From positions 237,398-301,397 of the forward strand of contig NZ_MTQN01000006.1 in NCBI RefSeq assembly GCF_001984195.1: DNA of 64,000 nt. Reading direction: 5' to 3'. Made by a program: the position numbers and the translations under genes. The DNA comes from Kribbella sp. ALI-6-A. Lineage in GTDB: Bacteria > Actinomycetota > Actinomycetes > Propionibacteriales > Kribbellaceae. Positions 47,427 through 57,374 of the stretch are shown here, one piece after another. Numbering within the stretch: the stretch's first letter is position 1; each line of letters starts with the position of its first letter. The notes under the pieces were generated by a model. That model made no database searches. It was not told the origin of the DNA and worked only from the letters and a program-made list of their open reading frames with translations.

Positions 47427-49013
47427 ATGAGATCCGTACTCGCTGCCGCAGTGGCCGGCGTCCTCGCGTTGTCCGCCTGCAGCTCAGGAGGCGAACCGAC
47501 CACGGCCGGCGGCGGCCAGCCGGTCACCGGCGGGACGCTGACGATGGCCGTCGGCGGCGACCCCGGCAACCTCGACCCGCAGTTCACCTCGCTGTCGGTC
47601 ACCATGCAGGTCGACTGGTTCCTGTACGACGCGCTGGTCAACATCGACTCCAGCGGCAAGCAGGTGGCCGGGCTGGCCGAGAAGTGGGAAGGCACGACGA
47701 CCAGCGCGAAGTACACGCTGCGCAAGGGCGTCACCTGCGCCGACGGCACACCACTGACCGCCAGTACGGTCGCGCAGAACATCAACTTCGTCGGCAATCC
47801 GGCCAACAAGTCGACCCGGATCGGCGTTTTCGTCCCGGCCGGCGCCAAGGCGACCGCCGACGACGCGGCCGGCACGGTGACCGTGACCGCGGCGGCGCCC
47901 GACGCCTTTCTGGTCCGCAACGTCGGCGGCCTGCACATCGTCTGCGGCAAGGGCATGAAGGACCGCAGCATCCTCAAGCAGAGCTCGGACGGCACCGGGA
48001 TGTACACGGTCGCCGAAGCGGTGCCCGGCGACCACTACACGCTGACCCGGCGCAAGGATTACGCCTGGGGCCCGGGTGACTTCAAGGCCGATCAAGCCGG
48101 TCTGCCGGACAAGGTCGTGATCAAGGTCGTCGCCAACGAGACCACTTCGGCGAACCTGTTGACCGCCGGACAGGTCAACATCGTCGCCATCGCCGGTCCG
48201 GACAAGCAGCGCCTGGCCGCCCAGCAACTGTTCAAGCGGGAGGCCGGTGCGCCACTGGGCCAGCTCTGGTTCAACCAGAAGGCGGGAATGCCCACCGCAG
48301 ACCTCGCCGTACGGCGTGCGCTGACGCAGGGCCTCGACCTGACCCAGCTCGGCAAGGTGGTCACCAGCGGAACCGGTACGGCACCGACCGACTTGGTTGC
48401 CCCCGGCATGGGTCCGTGCAAGGAGGACACCGTCACCGGCAACCTGCCGGGCCACGACCTGAACGCGGCCAAGGCTGCGCTCGACGCGGCAGGCTGGAAG
48501 CCAGGCGCCGGTGGCGTCCGCGAGAAGGGCGGCAGCAAGCTGTCGCTGGTCTTCTACTACCCCACCACGCTCGGCCCGACGCTGCAGTCCGCCGCTGAGC
48601 TGCTGCAGAAGTCCTGGACCGAGCTGGGCGTCGAGGTGTCGCTCAAGGCCGTCTCCACCGCGGAGATCAGCACCGTGGTCCTCGCCGGTCAAGGCACGTG
48701 GCACGCAGGGCTGATTCCACTGACCGTCTCGCTGCCGAGCCAGCTGGTCAGCTTCCTGTCCGGCACAACGCCGCCGAACGGGAGCAACTTCTCCTCGATC
48801 AAGAACCCCGGGTACGACGCCGCGGTCGCCAAGGCGTCCCGCACCGCCGGGACCGACGGCTGCGCGGACTGGGCCGCCGCCGAGCGGGCCCTGTTCGAGC
48901 AGGTGAACCTGGTGCCGTTCGTCAACACGACGCTGCCGTACTTCGGCAAGAACGTGACCTTCGAGCTCGGCCAGGGCAGCATCGTGCCCAGCTCGATCCG
49001 GATGCTGGGGTGA
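47427..49013 (+). CDS. Peptide ABC transporter substrate-binding lipoprotein
   Basis: A 528-residue family 5 solute-binding protein (DppA/OppA type). Lipobox LSAC with Cys at about residue 16-18 gives membrane anchoring. The core GGTLTMAVGGDPGNLDPQF is the typical start of the binding fold, with LRKGVTCADGTPLTASTVAQNI next. It lies 16 bases after the first hydrolase gene. Its peptide preference cannot be read from sequence; the downstream enzymes suggest peptides carrying D-residues. Confidence 0.9.
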   Translation: MRSVLAAAVAGVLALSACSSGGEPTTAGGGQPVTGGTLTMAVGGDPGNLDPQFTSLSVTMQVDWFLYDALVNIDSSGKQVAGLAEKWEGTTTSAKYTLRKGVTCADGTPLTASTVAQNINFVGNPANKSTRIGVFVPAGAKATADDAAGTVTVTAAAPDAFLVRNVGGLHIVCGKGMKDRSILKQSSDGTGMYTVAEAVPGDHYTLTRRKDYAWGPGDFKADQAGLPDKVVIKVVANETTSANLLTAGQVNIVAIAGPDKQRLAAQQLFKREAGAPLGQLWFNQKAGMPTADLAVRRALTQGLDLTQLGKVVTSGTGTAPTDLVAPGMGPCKEDTVTGNLPGHDLNAAKAALDAAGWKPGAGGVREKGGSKLSLVFYYPTTLGPTLQSAAELLQKSWTELGVEVSLKAVSTAEISTVVLAGQGTWHAGLIPLTVSLPSQLVSFLSGTTPPNGSNFSSIKNPGYDAAVAKASRTAGTDGCADWAAAERALFEQVNLVPFVNTTLPYFGKNVTFELGQGSIVPSSIRMLG

Positions 49014-49017
49014 GGCG

Positions 49018-50001
49018 GTGACGACTGCGACAGCAGTTGGATCCCGCCCGGAGATCAATCCCTGGGTCCGGTTCGCGGTCCGCCGGCTGAGCCGACTGGT
49101 CGTGTCGGTGCTCGCGCTGCTGAGCGCCGCCTTCCTGATGATCCACCTGATCCCGGGCGACCCGGTCCGCTCGGCTCTGGGACCGGCCGCGCCCAAGAGC
49201 CTCGTCGACGCCCAACGCGAGTCGCTCGGCCTGAACGACCCGCTCTGGGAGCAGTACCTGCACTTCCTGCAGCACTTGTTCACCGGCAATCTCGGGACGT
49301 CGATCACGACCGGGCTCCCCGTCTCGGACGTGATCCGCGACCGGCTGCCCGCGACCGTGCAACTGGCCGTGGCCGCGTTCCTCGTAGCCGTCCTGATCGC
49401 ACTCCCGGTCGGCCTGGCGATGGGTGTTCTCACCCGGGCGGGCCGCCGGCCCCGGGCCGAGCTGGGTTTCACCTCGACGTCGGTGGTGCTCGCCGCGATC
49501 CCCGAGTTCCTGCTCGCGGTCGGGCTGGTCTACGTGTTCGCGGTGAAGCTGCAGTGGTTCCCGGTCGCGGGGCGCGGCAACGTCGCGTCGTACGTGCTGC
49601 CGGTGCTGTCCCTGGCCATCGGACCGGCCGCCGTACTGGCGCGCATCTGCCGGGTCGAACTGCTTGCGGTGTTGCAGACCGACTACCTGCGGACCGCCCG
49701 GGCCAAGCGCCTGCCGGCCACCGCCGTGTATCTGCGCCACGCCCTGCCCAACGCGGTGACCGCCACGATCACGCTCGGCGGTCTGCTGCTGGGTGGGATG
49801 GTCGCCGGGACCGTCCTGGTCGAGAACGTCTTCGGCTGGCCCGGCCTCGGCAGCACGATCGTCTCCTCGATCCTGGCCAAGGACTACCCGCTGGTGCAGG
49901 GCGTGGTGCTCGTGTACGGCGTCGGCGTCCTGCTGGTGAACCTGGCCGTCGACGTCGCCCTTGCCCTGCTGGATCCGCGTTCGACCATCCGGGAGAGCTG
50001 A
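49018..50001 (+). CDS. Peptide ABC transporter permease, DppB type
   Basis: A 327-residue inner-membrane permease with six segments. The N-terminal LLSAAFLMIHLIPGDPVRSALG and the EAA loop RTARAKRLPATAVYLRHALPNAV are diagnostic. GTG at 49018, five bases after the binding-protein stop. The stop shares a base with the next ATG (TGATG). Confidence 0.92.
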   Translation: MTTATAVGSRPEINPWVRFAVRRLSRLVVSVLALLSAAFLMIHLIPGDPVRSALGPAAPKSLVDAQRESLGLNDPLWEQYLHFLQHLFTGNLGTSITTGLPVSDVIRDRLPATVQLAVAAFLVAVLIALPVGLAMGVLTRAGRRPRAELGFTSTSVVLAAIPEFLLAVGLVYVFAVKLQWFPVAGRGNVASYVLPVLSLAIGPAAVLARICRVELLAVLQTDYLRTARAKRLPATAVYLRHALPNAVTATITLGGLLLGGMVAGTVLVENVFGWPGLGSTIVSSILAKDYPLVQGVVLVYGVGVLLVNLAVDVALALLDPRSTIRES

Positions 50002-51899
50002 TGGCCCGCCGAGCCCGCTGGATCGCAGTCCTCCGTACGCCGGTCGGCGCCGGCGCGGGTGTGCTCCTGCTCGCCGTACTGCTGCTCGCATTGTTCGCTC
50101 CCCTGCTCTGGTCGGATCAGGCCAGTGCGATCGACACCGAGCATCTGCTGGAAGGGACGTCGTCCCAGCACTGGCTGGGCACGGACAGCCTCGGCCGGGA
50201 CATCTTCTACCGCGTGCTCGTCGCCTCCCGGACGTCGATCATGCTCGCGCTGCTGGCCACGGCTCTCGGTGTGCTCGCAGGTCTGGTGCTCGGCACCGCG
50301 CCGGTGCTGCTGGGCCGGCGCGCGGGACGACTGACGACAGCATTGGTGAACATCGCCGTCGCGTTCCCCGGTCTGCTGCTCGCGCTGTTCTTCGCGGTGA
50401 TCTTCGGGGTCGGCGCGAAGGGCGCGGTGCTCGCGATCGGTCTGGCCGGCGCACCGGCGTTCGCGCGGCTGACCCAGACGCTGGTCGCGGGCATCGCGGA
50501 GCGGGACTTCGTCGCCGCGGCGCGGATCGCGGGGGTCGGCCGGTTCCGGATCCTGCTGCGGCACATCCTGCCCAACATCGCGGAGCCGTTGGTGGTGAAC
50601 GCGACGATCGGTGCCGGCGGCGTACTGCTCGCCTTCGCCGGGCTGTCGTTCCTGGGCCTCGGCGTGCAGCCACCGGCCTACGACTGGGGACGGCTGATGG
50701 GCGAGTCGCTGAACGGGATCTACGTGCATCCGGCCGCGGCACTCGCACCGGGCGTCGCGGTGGTGATCGCGGGGCTGGCGTTCAACCTGTTCGGTGAGGC
50801 GGTGGCGAAGGGTCTCGGCGTCCCGGCCCTGGTGGGTCCGCGGCTGCGGACGCGCACGCCCGAAACGGTTCCCGCGGCGCCGGTCGACGACGAGGCCGTG
50901 CTGGTGGTGAAGGATCTGCGGGTCAGCTTCCCCGGGCCGATCACGCCCGTGCGCGGAGTCAGCTTCACGATCCACAAGGGCGAGATCGTCGGGGTGGTCG
51001 GCGAGTCCGGCTCCGGCAAGAGCCTGACCGCGCTCGCGGTCGCGCAGCTGATCGAGCCGCCGGGGCAGGTCGAGGCGGCGGAGTTGTCCTTCCTCGGCGC
51101 ACCGCTGCTCGGCCGGCTGGCCGATCGCGGTTCGGCGGCCACTCGGCGAAGGTTGCTGGGGACATCTTTCGCGATGGTTTTCCAGGACCCGATGACGTCG
51201 TTCAACCCGACCAAGCGGATCGGCGTACAGCTGGCGGAAGGTGCTCGGGAACACCAGGGCCTGTCCAGGCGGCAAGCGATGGCGCGAGCGGTCGACCGGT
51301 TGCGGGCGGTCCGGGTCCCGGCGGCCGGGCGGCGGGCGCGGCAGTACCCGCACGAGTTCTCCGGCGGGATGCGGCAGCGCGCGATGATCGGGATGGGTCT
51401 GATGGGCGCGCCCGCGTTGATCGTCGCCGACGAGCCGACGACCGCGCTGGACGTCACCGTGCAGCGTCAGGTCCTGCGTTTGCTGGAGACGATCCGGGAG
51501 ACCGACGACGTCGCCGTGCTGCTGATCAGCCACGACATCACCGTCGTCGCGCAGGTCTGCGACCGGGTGCTGGTGATGTACGCCGGGCGGATCGTCGAGG
51601 ACCTGCCCGCGTCCGACCTCGCCACCGGAGCACGGCATCCCTACACCCGCGCGCTGCTGGCCGCCGTACCGGATCTGGACACGCCGCTCGACGAACCGCT
51701 GGCGGTGATTCCCGGGCGACCGGTCGATCCGTCAGCTTTTCCGACCGGATGTGCCTACAGAGTGCGTTGTGAGTTCGTTGTCGAGTCCTGCTCGGCGAAG
51801 GATCCTGAACTGGTGGGCGCCGATCATCGAGTCGCCTGCTGGAATCCCCAAGGCCGGACGGTGTTGGGAATCGAGTCGATCCGGACGGGGCAACGATGA
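50001..51899 (+). CDS. Peptide ABC transporter permease-ATPase fusion (DppC-DppD)
   Basis: A single 632-residue protein. Residues 1-about 280 are a DppC-type permease (LGTDSLGRDIFYRVLVASRTS and EAA loop FVAAARIAGVGRFRILLRHILPN). Residues about 295-620 are a DppD-type ATPase: Walker A GVVGESGSGKSLTALAV, Q-loop QDPMTSFNPTKR, signature EFSGGMRQRAMIGMGLMG and Walker B ALIVADEPTTALDV. The C-terminal oligopeptide/dipeptide ABC region has the family's Cys motif (GCAYRVRCEFVVESCSA). Separate genes for these two parts are the usual form; fusions occur in some actinobacteria. Confidence 0.9.
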   Translation: MARRARWIAVLRTPVGAGAGVLLLAVLLLALFAPLLWSDQASAIDTEHLLEGTSSQHWLGTDSLGRDIFYRVLVASRTSIMLALLATALGVLAGLVLGTAPVLLGRRAGRLTTALVNIAVAFPGLLLALFFAVIFGVGAKGAVLAIGLAGAPAFARLTQTLVAGIAERDFVAAARIAGVGRFRILLRHILPNIAEPLVVNATIGAGGVLLAFAGLSFLGLGVQPPAYDWGRLMGESLNGIYVHPAAALAPGVAVVIAGLAFNLFGEAVAKGLGVPALVGPRLRTRTPETVPAAPVDDEAVLVVKDLRVSFPGPITPVRGVSFTIHKGEIVGVVGESGSGKSLTALAVAQLIEPPGQVEAAELSFLGAPLLGRLADRGSAATRRRLLGTSFAMVFQDPMTSFNPTKRIGVQLAEGAREHQGLSRRQAMARAVDRLRAVRVPAAGRRARQYPHEFSGGMRQRAMIGMGLMGAPALIVADEPTTALDVTVQRQVLRLLETIRETDDVAVLLISHDITVVAQVCDRVLVMYAGRIVEDLPASDLATGARHPYTRALLAAVPDLDTPLDEPLAVIPGRPVDPSAFPTGCAYRVRCEFVVESCSAKDPELVGADHRVACWNPQGRTVLGIESIRTGQR

Positions 51900-52936
51900 G
51901 CGAACTGCGTTTCGACCAGGTGACGGTCCGGTACGGCGCCGGCCGTCGCGCGCTGACCGCCGTCGACGGGGTCGATCTGACCGTGCCGTCCGGCCAGGTG
52001 GTCGGACTGGTCGGCGAGTCCGGCTCGGGAAAGTCGACGTTGGCCCGCGCCGCGGTCGGTCTGGCCGAGCTGTCGTCGGGGCAGATCCTGCTGGACGGCG
52101 TACCGCTGCGGCACCGGACCGGTGGACGGCGTCCGCTGCAGATGGTGTTCCAGGACCCGTACTCCTCGCTGGATCCACGGATGACCATCGGCGACTCGAT
52201 CGCCGAAGCCGTGCCGCGGTCGGGGCCACCTCGACGGGAGGAGGTCACCCGGCTGCTCGAGCTGGTCGGGCTGGACGCCGATCGCGCACAGGCCTATCCG
52301 GGTGCGCTGTCAGGTGGCCAAAGGCAACGAGTCGCCATCGCACGAGCTCTGGCCGGGCAGCCCGACGTCGTGATCGCGGACGAGATCACCTCGGCCTTGG
52401 ACGTCTCGATTCAGGGCACCGTGCTGAATCTCGTCCGCTCGCTGCAGCGTGAGCTGCGGCTCTCGATGCTGTTCATCTCGCACAACCTGGCCGTCGTTCG
52501 CTACGTGAGCGACTACATCGCGGTCATGTACCTCGGTCGCATCGTCGAGTTCGGCCCGGCCGCGGACGTGCTCGGCGATCCACAACATCCGTACACCAAG
52601 GAGTTGCTGGCGGCCGCGCCTCGCCGTGGCGCGACGTCGCTGCTCGATCCCGTTGCTCCGCGACTCTCCGACCCGGCCGCGCAGGCGGTCGCTGAGCGCG
52701 CCGTGCAGGTGGTTGCCGAAGCCGAACCCGCCGATCCCCATCATCCCCCCGCGGGCTGCCGGTTCCATCCCCGCTGCCCGATCGGGCCTTTGGTGCTCAG
52801 CGATCGCGAGCACTGCCTGACGATCGATCCCACCACCGACGCCGACCGTCGACGTCATCGCGCCGCCTGCCACCACGTGGCCGGCGCCCTGCAGCCGGTC
52901 ACCACCGGTTCCGTATCCAAGGAGGACTCCCTGTGA
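51896..52936 (+). CDS. Peptide ABC transporter ATPase, DppF type
   Basis: A 346-residue ATPase partner. Walker A is GLVGESGSGKSTLARAA, the signature LSGGQRQRVAIARAL, Walker B VVIADEITSALDVS, and a C-terminal Cys-rich region (AGCRFHPRCPIGP) is typical of oligopeptide ATPases. The start overlaps the fusion protein's stop by four bases and its stop overlaps the next GTG. It should pair with the ATPase half of the fusion as a heterodimer. Confidence 0.92.
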   Translation: MSELRFDQVTVRYGAGRRALTAVDGVDLTVPSGQVVGLVGESGSGKSTLARAAVGLAELSSGQILLDGVPLRHRTGGRRPLQMVFQDPYSSLDPRMTIGDSIAEAVPRSGPPRREEVTRLLELVGLDADRAQAYPGALSGGQRQRVAIARALAGQPDVVIADEITSALDVSIQGTVLNLVRSLQRELRLSMLFISHNLAVVRYVSDYIAVMYLGRIVEFGPAADVLGDPQHPYTKELLAAAPRRGATSLLDPVAPRLSDPAAQAVAERAVQVVAEAEPADPHHPPAGCRFHPRCPIGPLVLSDREHCLTIDPTTDADRRRHRAACHHVAGALQPVTTGSVSKEDSL

Positions 52937-55900
52937 CCCGACGTCTGCGCATCGACGACCTGACCGAGCTCGTGGTTCCGGAGCAGCCGGCGCTCTCGCC
53001 CGACGGCGCCCAGCTCGCCTACGTCCTGCGGACCATCGATGCGGAGGGCGATCGCACGCTGCGCAACCTGTGGCGGGTTCCGGCCTCCGGTGGTGAGCCG
53101 CAGCAGCTGACCCGGGGTGATGGCGACACCTCGCCGACCTGGTCGCCGGACGGGAGTCAGCTGGCCTTCCTACGCGCCAAGGACGGACCCGCGCAGCTCT
53201 GGGTGCTTCCGGCCGGTGCTGGTGAGCCGGAGCAGCTCACGACGCTGCCGCTCGGAGCCGGGGCGCCGCGCTGGAGTCCCGACGGGAAGCGGATCGCGTT
53301 CAGCGCTCCGGTCGACATCGCGGCGCTCGCCGGCGAGGACGACAAGGCTCGTGAGTCTCGCGGGCACGCGCCGATCGTCACCGAGCGGCTGGACTACCAG
53401 GCCGACGGAGCCGGCTGGCTGCGCACCTACCGCGCACACGTCCACCTGCTCGACGTGGAGACCAAGAAGTGCCGCCAGGCGACCGAGGGCGACTGGCACG
53501 CCGGTGATCCGGCCTGGTCGCCGGACGGGACCAAGGTCGCGTTCGGCGCGGCCACCGCGCCCGACGCCGACCTCGTCCCGACCGCGCCGGCGTACGTACT
53601 CGACGCTACGGACGAGAAGGCCGAGCCAGAGCTGGTCGGTCTCAAGGAGGGCCTGGCCGGACCCGTGCTGTGGACCAGCGACGGCGAGTCCCTGCTGATC
53701 GTCGGCAACGCCACCGGCCCGGTCGGGCACGCTGGGCTGCTGCGACTGTCGCTGGACAGCGGCGACGTGGTGAACCTGGCGGCGGCGCTCGATCGCAACG
53801 TGATGCCCGGCGGACCGGCGTACCCCGGAGCCCTGCCGTTGTTGGTCGACGACGGCGAGACGGTGCTGTTCTGCGTTCGCGACCGCGGCTGCAGCCACCT
53901 GTACGCCGTACCGGTCGCTGGAGGCACGCCTCGGCACGTCCTGGGAGAAGCGGGACAGAACGTGGCCGGCCTGTCGGTCGCCGGTGGGGTCGCGGCGGTC
54001 TCGCTGGCCACGCAGACTTCGTACGGGGAGATCGTCACGGTCGATCTGGCCGATGGGGCGGTGACGCCACGTACGTCGTACGGGCTGGAGGATGTGGAGC
54101 ACTTCGCGCGGGAGGAGCGTGAATTCACGATCTCGGACGGGACGGTCGTGGCCGGCTGGATCGTTCGCGATCCGGAGGCCACCAGCGCGCAGCCGCTGCT
54201 GCTCGACGTGCACGGCGGACCGCACAACGCGTGGAACGCCGTCGCCGACGAGGTGCACCTGTATCACCAGGAGCTCGCCGCGCTGGGCTGGACCATCCTC
54301 CTGCTGAACCCGCGCGGCAGCGACGGCTACGGCGAGGACTTCTTCAACGCGGCGCTCGGCGGCTGGGGCACGTTGGACGCCGCCGACTTCCTCGAGCCGA
54401 TCGACCAACTCGTTGCCGAAGGCATCGCTGACGCCAAGCGGCTCGCGGTGGCCGGCTACAGCTACGGCGGCTTCATGACCTGCTACCTGACCAGCCGGGA
54501 CAACCGGTTCGCGGCCGCGGTGGCCGGTGGCGTGGTGAGCGACCTGACCAGCATGGGCGGCACGTCGGACTCCGCGCACTTCCTGAACGTCTACGAGCTG
54601 AACGGGCCGGGCGACTTCACAGCCATGTCACCGCTGAGCCAGGTCGGCCAGGTGAAGACGCCGACCCTGGTGTTGCACGGCGACGCGGATGTGCGTTGCC
54701 CGGTCGGCCAGGCGCAGCAGTGGCACACCGCGCTGCGCGAGCAGGGAGTGCCGACCCAGCTGGTGCTCTACCCGGAGGCCAGCCACCTCTTCATCGTGGA
54801 GGGGCGGCCGTCGCACCGGCTCGACTTCAACCGCCGCATCCTCGACTGGGTCGAGCAGTACGCGGGTGACGCTCGCGGACCGCGCCGGCCGCGGATCGAC
54901 GCGGCGCACTGGCAGCGGAGGCTCACCACGCTCGCTGCCAAGCACAAGGTCGTCGGAGCTTCGCTGGGCATCCTGCGGCTGCGGCCGGGTCAGGACGACG
55001 AGCTGGTGGAGGCGGCGACCGGCGTACTGCACAAGGAAACCGGTGTGCCGGTGACCACCGACTCCATCTTCCAGATCGGGTCGATGTCGAAGGTGTGGAC
55101 CGCGACGCTGGCGATGCAACTGGTCGACGAGGGTCTGCTCGACCTGGACCAGCCGCTGATCCAGGTGCTGCCCGAACTGCAGCTCGGCGATCCGGATGTC
55201 GCCAAGCAGGTGACGATGCGCCAGTTGCTGACGCACACGAGCGGGATCGACGGCGACGTGTTCACCGACACCGGGCGGGGTGACGACTGCCTGGAGAAGT
55301 ACGTGGACGGGCTGGCCGACGTGGGCCAGAACCACCCGATCGGGGTGACCTGGTCGTACTGCAACTCCGGCTTCTCGCTGGCCGGGCGCGTGATCGAGAA
55401 GCTCACCGGCAAGACCTGGGACGCGGCGCTGCGGGAGCGGATCTTCGAGCCGCTCGGCTTGCGTCGTACGGTCACGCTGCCCGAGGAGGCGCTGCTGCAC
55501 CGGGCCGCCGTCGGACACGTCGGCGAGGACGAGCTGTCGCCGGCGCCGGTCTGGGGACTCCCCCGGTCCCTCGGTCCGGCCGGGCTGATCACCTCGACCG
55601 CGGCTGAAGCCCTGGCCTTCGCCCGGATGCACCTGAACGACGGTCTCGCGCCGGACGGCAAGCGGGTCCTGAGCTCTGCCTCCGTGACGACGATGGCCGA
55701 CAAGCACGCAGAGCTGCCGGACAAGCACACGCTCGGCGACTCCTGGGGGCTCGGCTGGATCCGGTTCGACTGGGACGGTCACCGGTTGATCGGGCACGAC
55801 GGCAACACGATCGGCCAGGCCGCGTTCCTGCGCGTGCTGCCCGAGCAGGGCCTGGCCGTGTCGTTGCTGACCAACGGCGGCAACACGCACGACCTGTACG

Positions 55901-56271
55901 AGGAGCTGTACCGCGAAATCTTCGCCGAGGTCGCCGGGGTGGCGATGCCGTTGCCGCTGGCACCTCTGTCGCCGGAGCCTTCGATCGATCTTCACCGGCA
56001 CGTCGGGCGGTACGAGCGAGCCAGCACACTGCAGGAGGTGTTCGTGCGGGACGGGCAGGCGATGGTGCGGGTGACGTTGACCGGACCACTGGCCGAGCTG
56101 ATGCCGGAGCCGGCGCAGGAGTTCGTGATGAGGCCGGCCGACGACAGCGGCGACCTGTTCGTCGTACGGCAGCCCGGCTCGCTGACCTGGTCGGCGATCA
56201 CGTTCTACGCGTTGCCGAGCGGTGAGAAGTACATGCACTTCGGGGTTCGAGCGACGCCGAAGGTGGGCTGA
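52933..56271 (+). CDS. S9 prolyl oligopeptidase fused to a beta-lactamase-fold domain
   Basis: A 1112-residue two-enzyme protein. Residues 1-about 370 form a TolB-like beta-propeller with repeated PTWSPDGSQLAFLR-type units. Residues about 390-645 are the S9 alpha/beta hydrolase with nucleophile Ser510 (GYSYGGFM), Asp586 (HGDADVRCP) and His618 (EASHLF). Residues about 655-1112 are a class C beta-lactamase/D-aminopeptidase fold with Ser717-Met-Ser-Lys, Tyr809-Cys-Asn and His955-Asp-Gly, plus a C-terminal beta domain. Both active sites look intact. No signal peptide is present. It probably degrades imported peptides; the second domain could act on D-residue bonds. Confidence 0.88.
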   Translation: MTRRLRIDDLTELVVPEQPALSPDGAQLAYVLRTIDAEGDRTLRNLWRVPASGGEPQQLTRGDGDTSPTWSPDGSQLAFLRAKDGPAQLWVLPAGAGEPEQLTTLPLGAGAPRWSPDGKRIAFSAPVDIAALAGEDDKARESRGHAPIVTERLDYQADGAGWLRTYRAHVHLLDVETKKCRQATEGDWHAGDPAWSPDGTKVAFGAATAPDADLVPTAPAYVLDATDEKAEPELVGLKEGLAGPVLWTSDGESLLIVGNATGPVGHAGLLRLSLDSGDVVNLAAALDRNVMPGGPAYPGALPLLVDDGETVLFCVRDRGCSHLYAVPVAGGTPRHVLGEAGQNVAGLSVAGGVAAVSLATQTSYGEIVTVDLADGAVTPRTSYGLEDVEHFAREEREFTISDGTVVAGWIVRDPEATSAQPLLLDVHGGPHNAWNAVADEVHLYHQELAALGWTILLLNPRGSDGYGEDFFNAALGGWGTLDAADFLEPIDQLVAEGIADAKRLAVAGYSYGGFMTCYLTSRDNRFAAAVAGGVVSDLTSMGGTSDSAHFLNVYELNGPGDFTAMSPLSQVGQVKTPTLVLHGDADVRCPVGQAQQWHTALREQGVPTQLVLYPEASHLFIVEGRPSHRLDFNRRILDWVEQYAGDARGPRRPRIDAAHWQRRLTTLAAKHKVVGASLGILRLRPGQDDELVEAATGVLHKETGVPVTTDSIFQIGSMSKVWTATLAMQLVDEGLLDLDQPLIQVLPELQLGDPDVAKQVTMRQLLTHTSGIDGDVFTDTGRGDDCLEKYVDGLADVGQNHPIGVTWSYCNSGFSLAGRVIEKLTGKTWDAALRERIFEPLGLRRTVTLPEEALLHRAAVGHVGEDELSPAPVWGLPRSLGPAGLITSTAAEALAFARMHLNDGLAPDGKRVLSSASVTTMADKHAELPDKHTLGDSWGLGWIRFDWDGHRLIGHDGNTIGQAAFLRVLPEQGLAVSLLTNGGNTHDLYEELYREIFAEVAGVAMPLPLAPLSPEPSIDLHRHVGRYERASTLQEVFVRDGQAMVRVTLTGPLAELMPEPAQEFVMRPADDSGDLFVVRQPGSLTWSAITFYALPSGEKYMHFGVRATPKVG

Positions 56272-57374
56272 TGACGGCCTCTTCGGCGGTGATGCTGACG
56301 GACCTGGAGACGTTGGTGATGTGCGAGTCGCCGTCGTCGGACCACGCGGCCGTGGCCCGGAGCGCGGATGTGGTCGCCCAGCTGGGCAAGGAGCGGCTGG
56401 GCACCGCACCGTCGTACGAGGTGGTGGACGGGTGGACGCACCTGCGCTGGAAGTTCGGAGACGGGCCTTCGCGGGTGCTTGTGCTCGGCCACCACGACAC
56501 GGTCTGGCCGGCCGGCTCGTTGACGACGCATCCGTTCGTCGTGGACGGCGGAGTGGTCCGCGGGCCGGGGTGCTTCGACATGAAGGGCGGTCTGGTGATG
56601 GCCTTTCACGCCCTCGCCGCTTTGCCGTCCCTGGACGGCGTCACCTTGCTGGTGACCGGTGACGAGGAACTGGGGTCGCCGTCGTCGCGTTCTTTGATCG
56701 AGGCCGAGGCAGTCGGCTGCGCGGCGGCCTTGGTGCTGGAGGCTTCGGCCGACAACGGCGCTCTGAAGCTGGAACGCAAAGGCGTGTCGAACTACGAGAT
56801 CCGGATCCTCGGCCGGGCCTCGCATGCCGGCCTCGAGCCGGAGCTCGGCGTGAACGCGAGCATCGAGGCCGCTCACCAGATCCTTGCCGTCGCAGCGCTC
56901 GGCGACCCGTCGCTGGGCACCACCGTGACTCCGACGTTGCTCACCTCCGGCACCACGCGCAACACGGTCCCAGCCGCCGGGAGCTTCATGGTCGACGTCC
57001 GCGCTCGCACCGTGGCCGAACAGCTCCGGGTGGACGAGGCCATGCACGCCTTGCAGCCGGTGCTTCCCGAGGCTCGCTTGGAGATCATCGGCGGGCCCAA
57101 TCGCCCGCCGCTGGAGCGGAAGATGTCCGACGCGTTGTACCAGCGCGCGTGTGTTCTGGCGTCGTCCCTCGGCCTGCCGCCGCTCCGGGAGACGTCGGTC
57201 GGTGGAGGCTCGGACGGCAACTTCACCGCCGGAGTCGGCACGCCGACCCTGGACGGCCTTGGTGCCGTCGGTGGCGGCGCCCATGCCGACGACGAGCACG
57301 TCGTGGTCGCCGAGCTCGTTCCCCGGACGTCTCTGCTCACAGCGCTGATCGCGGACCTGCTGGAGAGACCATGA
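56271..57374 (+). CDS. M20-family peptidase/deacylase (N-succinyl-L-amino acid desuccinylase candidate)
   Basis: A 367-residue di-zinc hydrolase. Metal and catalytic residues are visible: LGHHDTVWP, GPGCFDMKGGL (bridging Asp), TGDEELGS (general base Glu), LVLEAS and the C-terminal GGGAHADDEHV. The central dimerisation domain includes GRASHAGLEPELGVNAS. The start shares a base with the previous stop. In the known D-to-L pathway with OSBS/NSAR and a GNAT transferase, an M20 enzyme removes the succinyl group from N-succinyl-L-amino acids, which fits this context. Confidence 0.85.
   Translation: MTASSAVMLTDLETLVMCESPSSDHAAVARSADVVAQLGKERLGTAPSYEVVDGWTHLRWKFGDGPSRVLVLGHHDTVWPAGSLTTHPFVVDGGVVRGPGCFDMKGGLVMAFHALAALPSLDGVTLLVTGDEELGSPSSRSLIEAEAVGCAAALVLEASADNGALKLERKGVSNYEIRILGRASHAGLEPELGVNASIEAAHQILAVAALGDPSLGTTVTPTLLTSGTTRNTVPAAGSFMVDVRARTVAEQLRVDEAMHALQPVLPEARLEIIGGPNRPPLERKMSDALYQRACVLASSLGLPPLRETSVGGGSDGNFTAGVGTPTLDGLGAVGGGAHADDEHVVVAELVPRTSLLTALIADLLERP

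Noticed and set aside
45911..48007. A nearly 700-codon minus-strand frame opposite the first hydrolase and the binding protein.
   Set aside because: No domain is recognisable and it mirrors two well-supported plus-strand genes; third-position GC explains the open frame.
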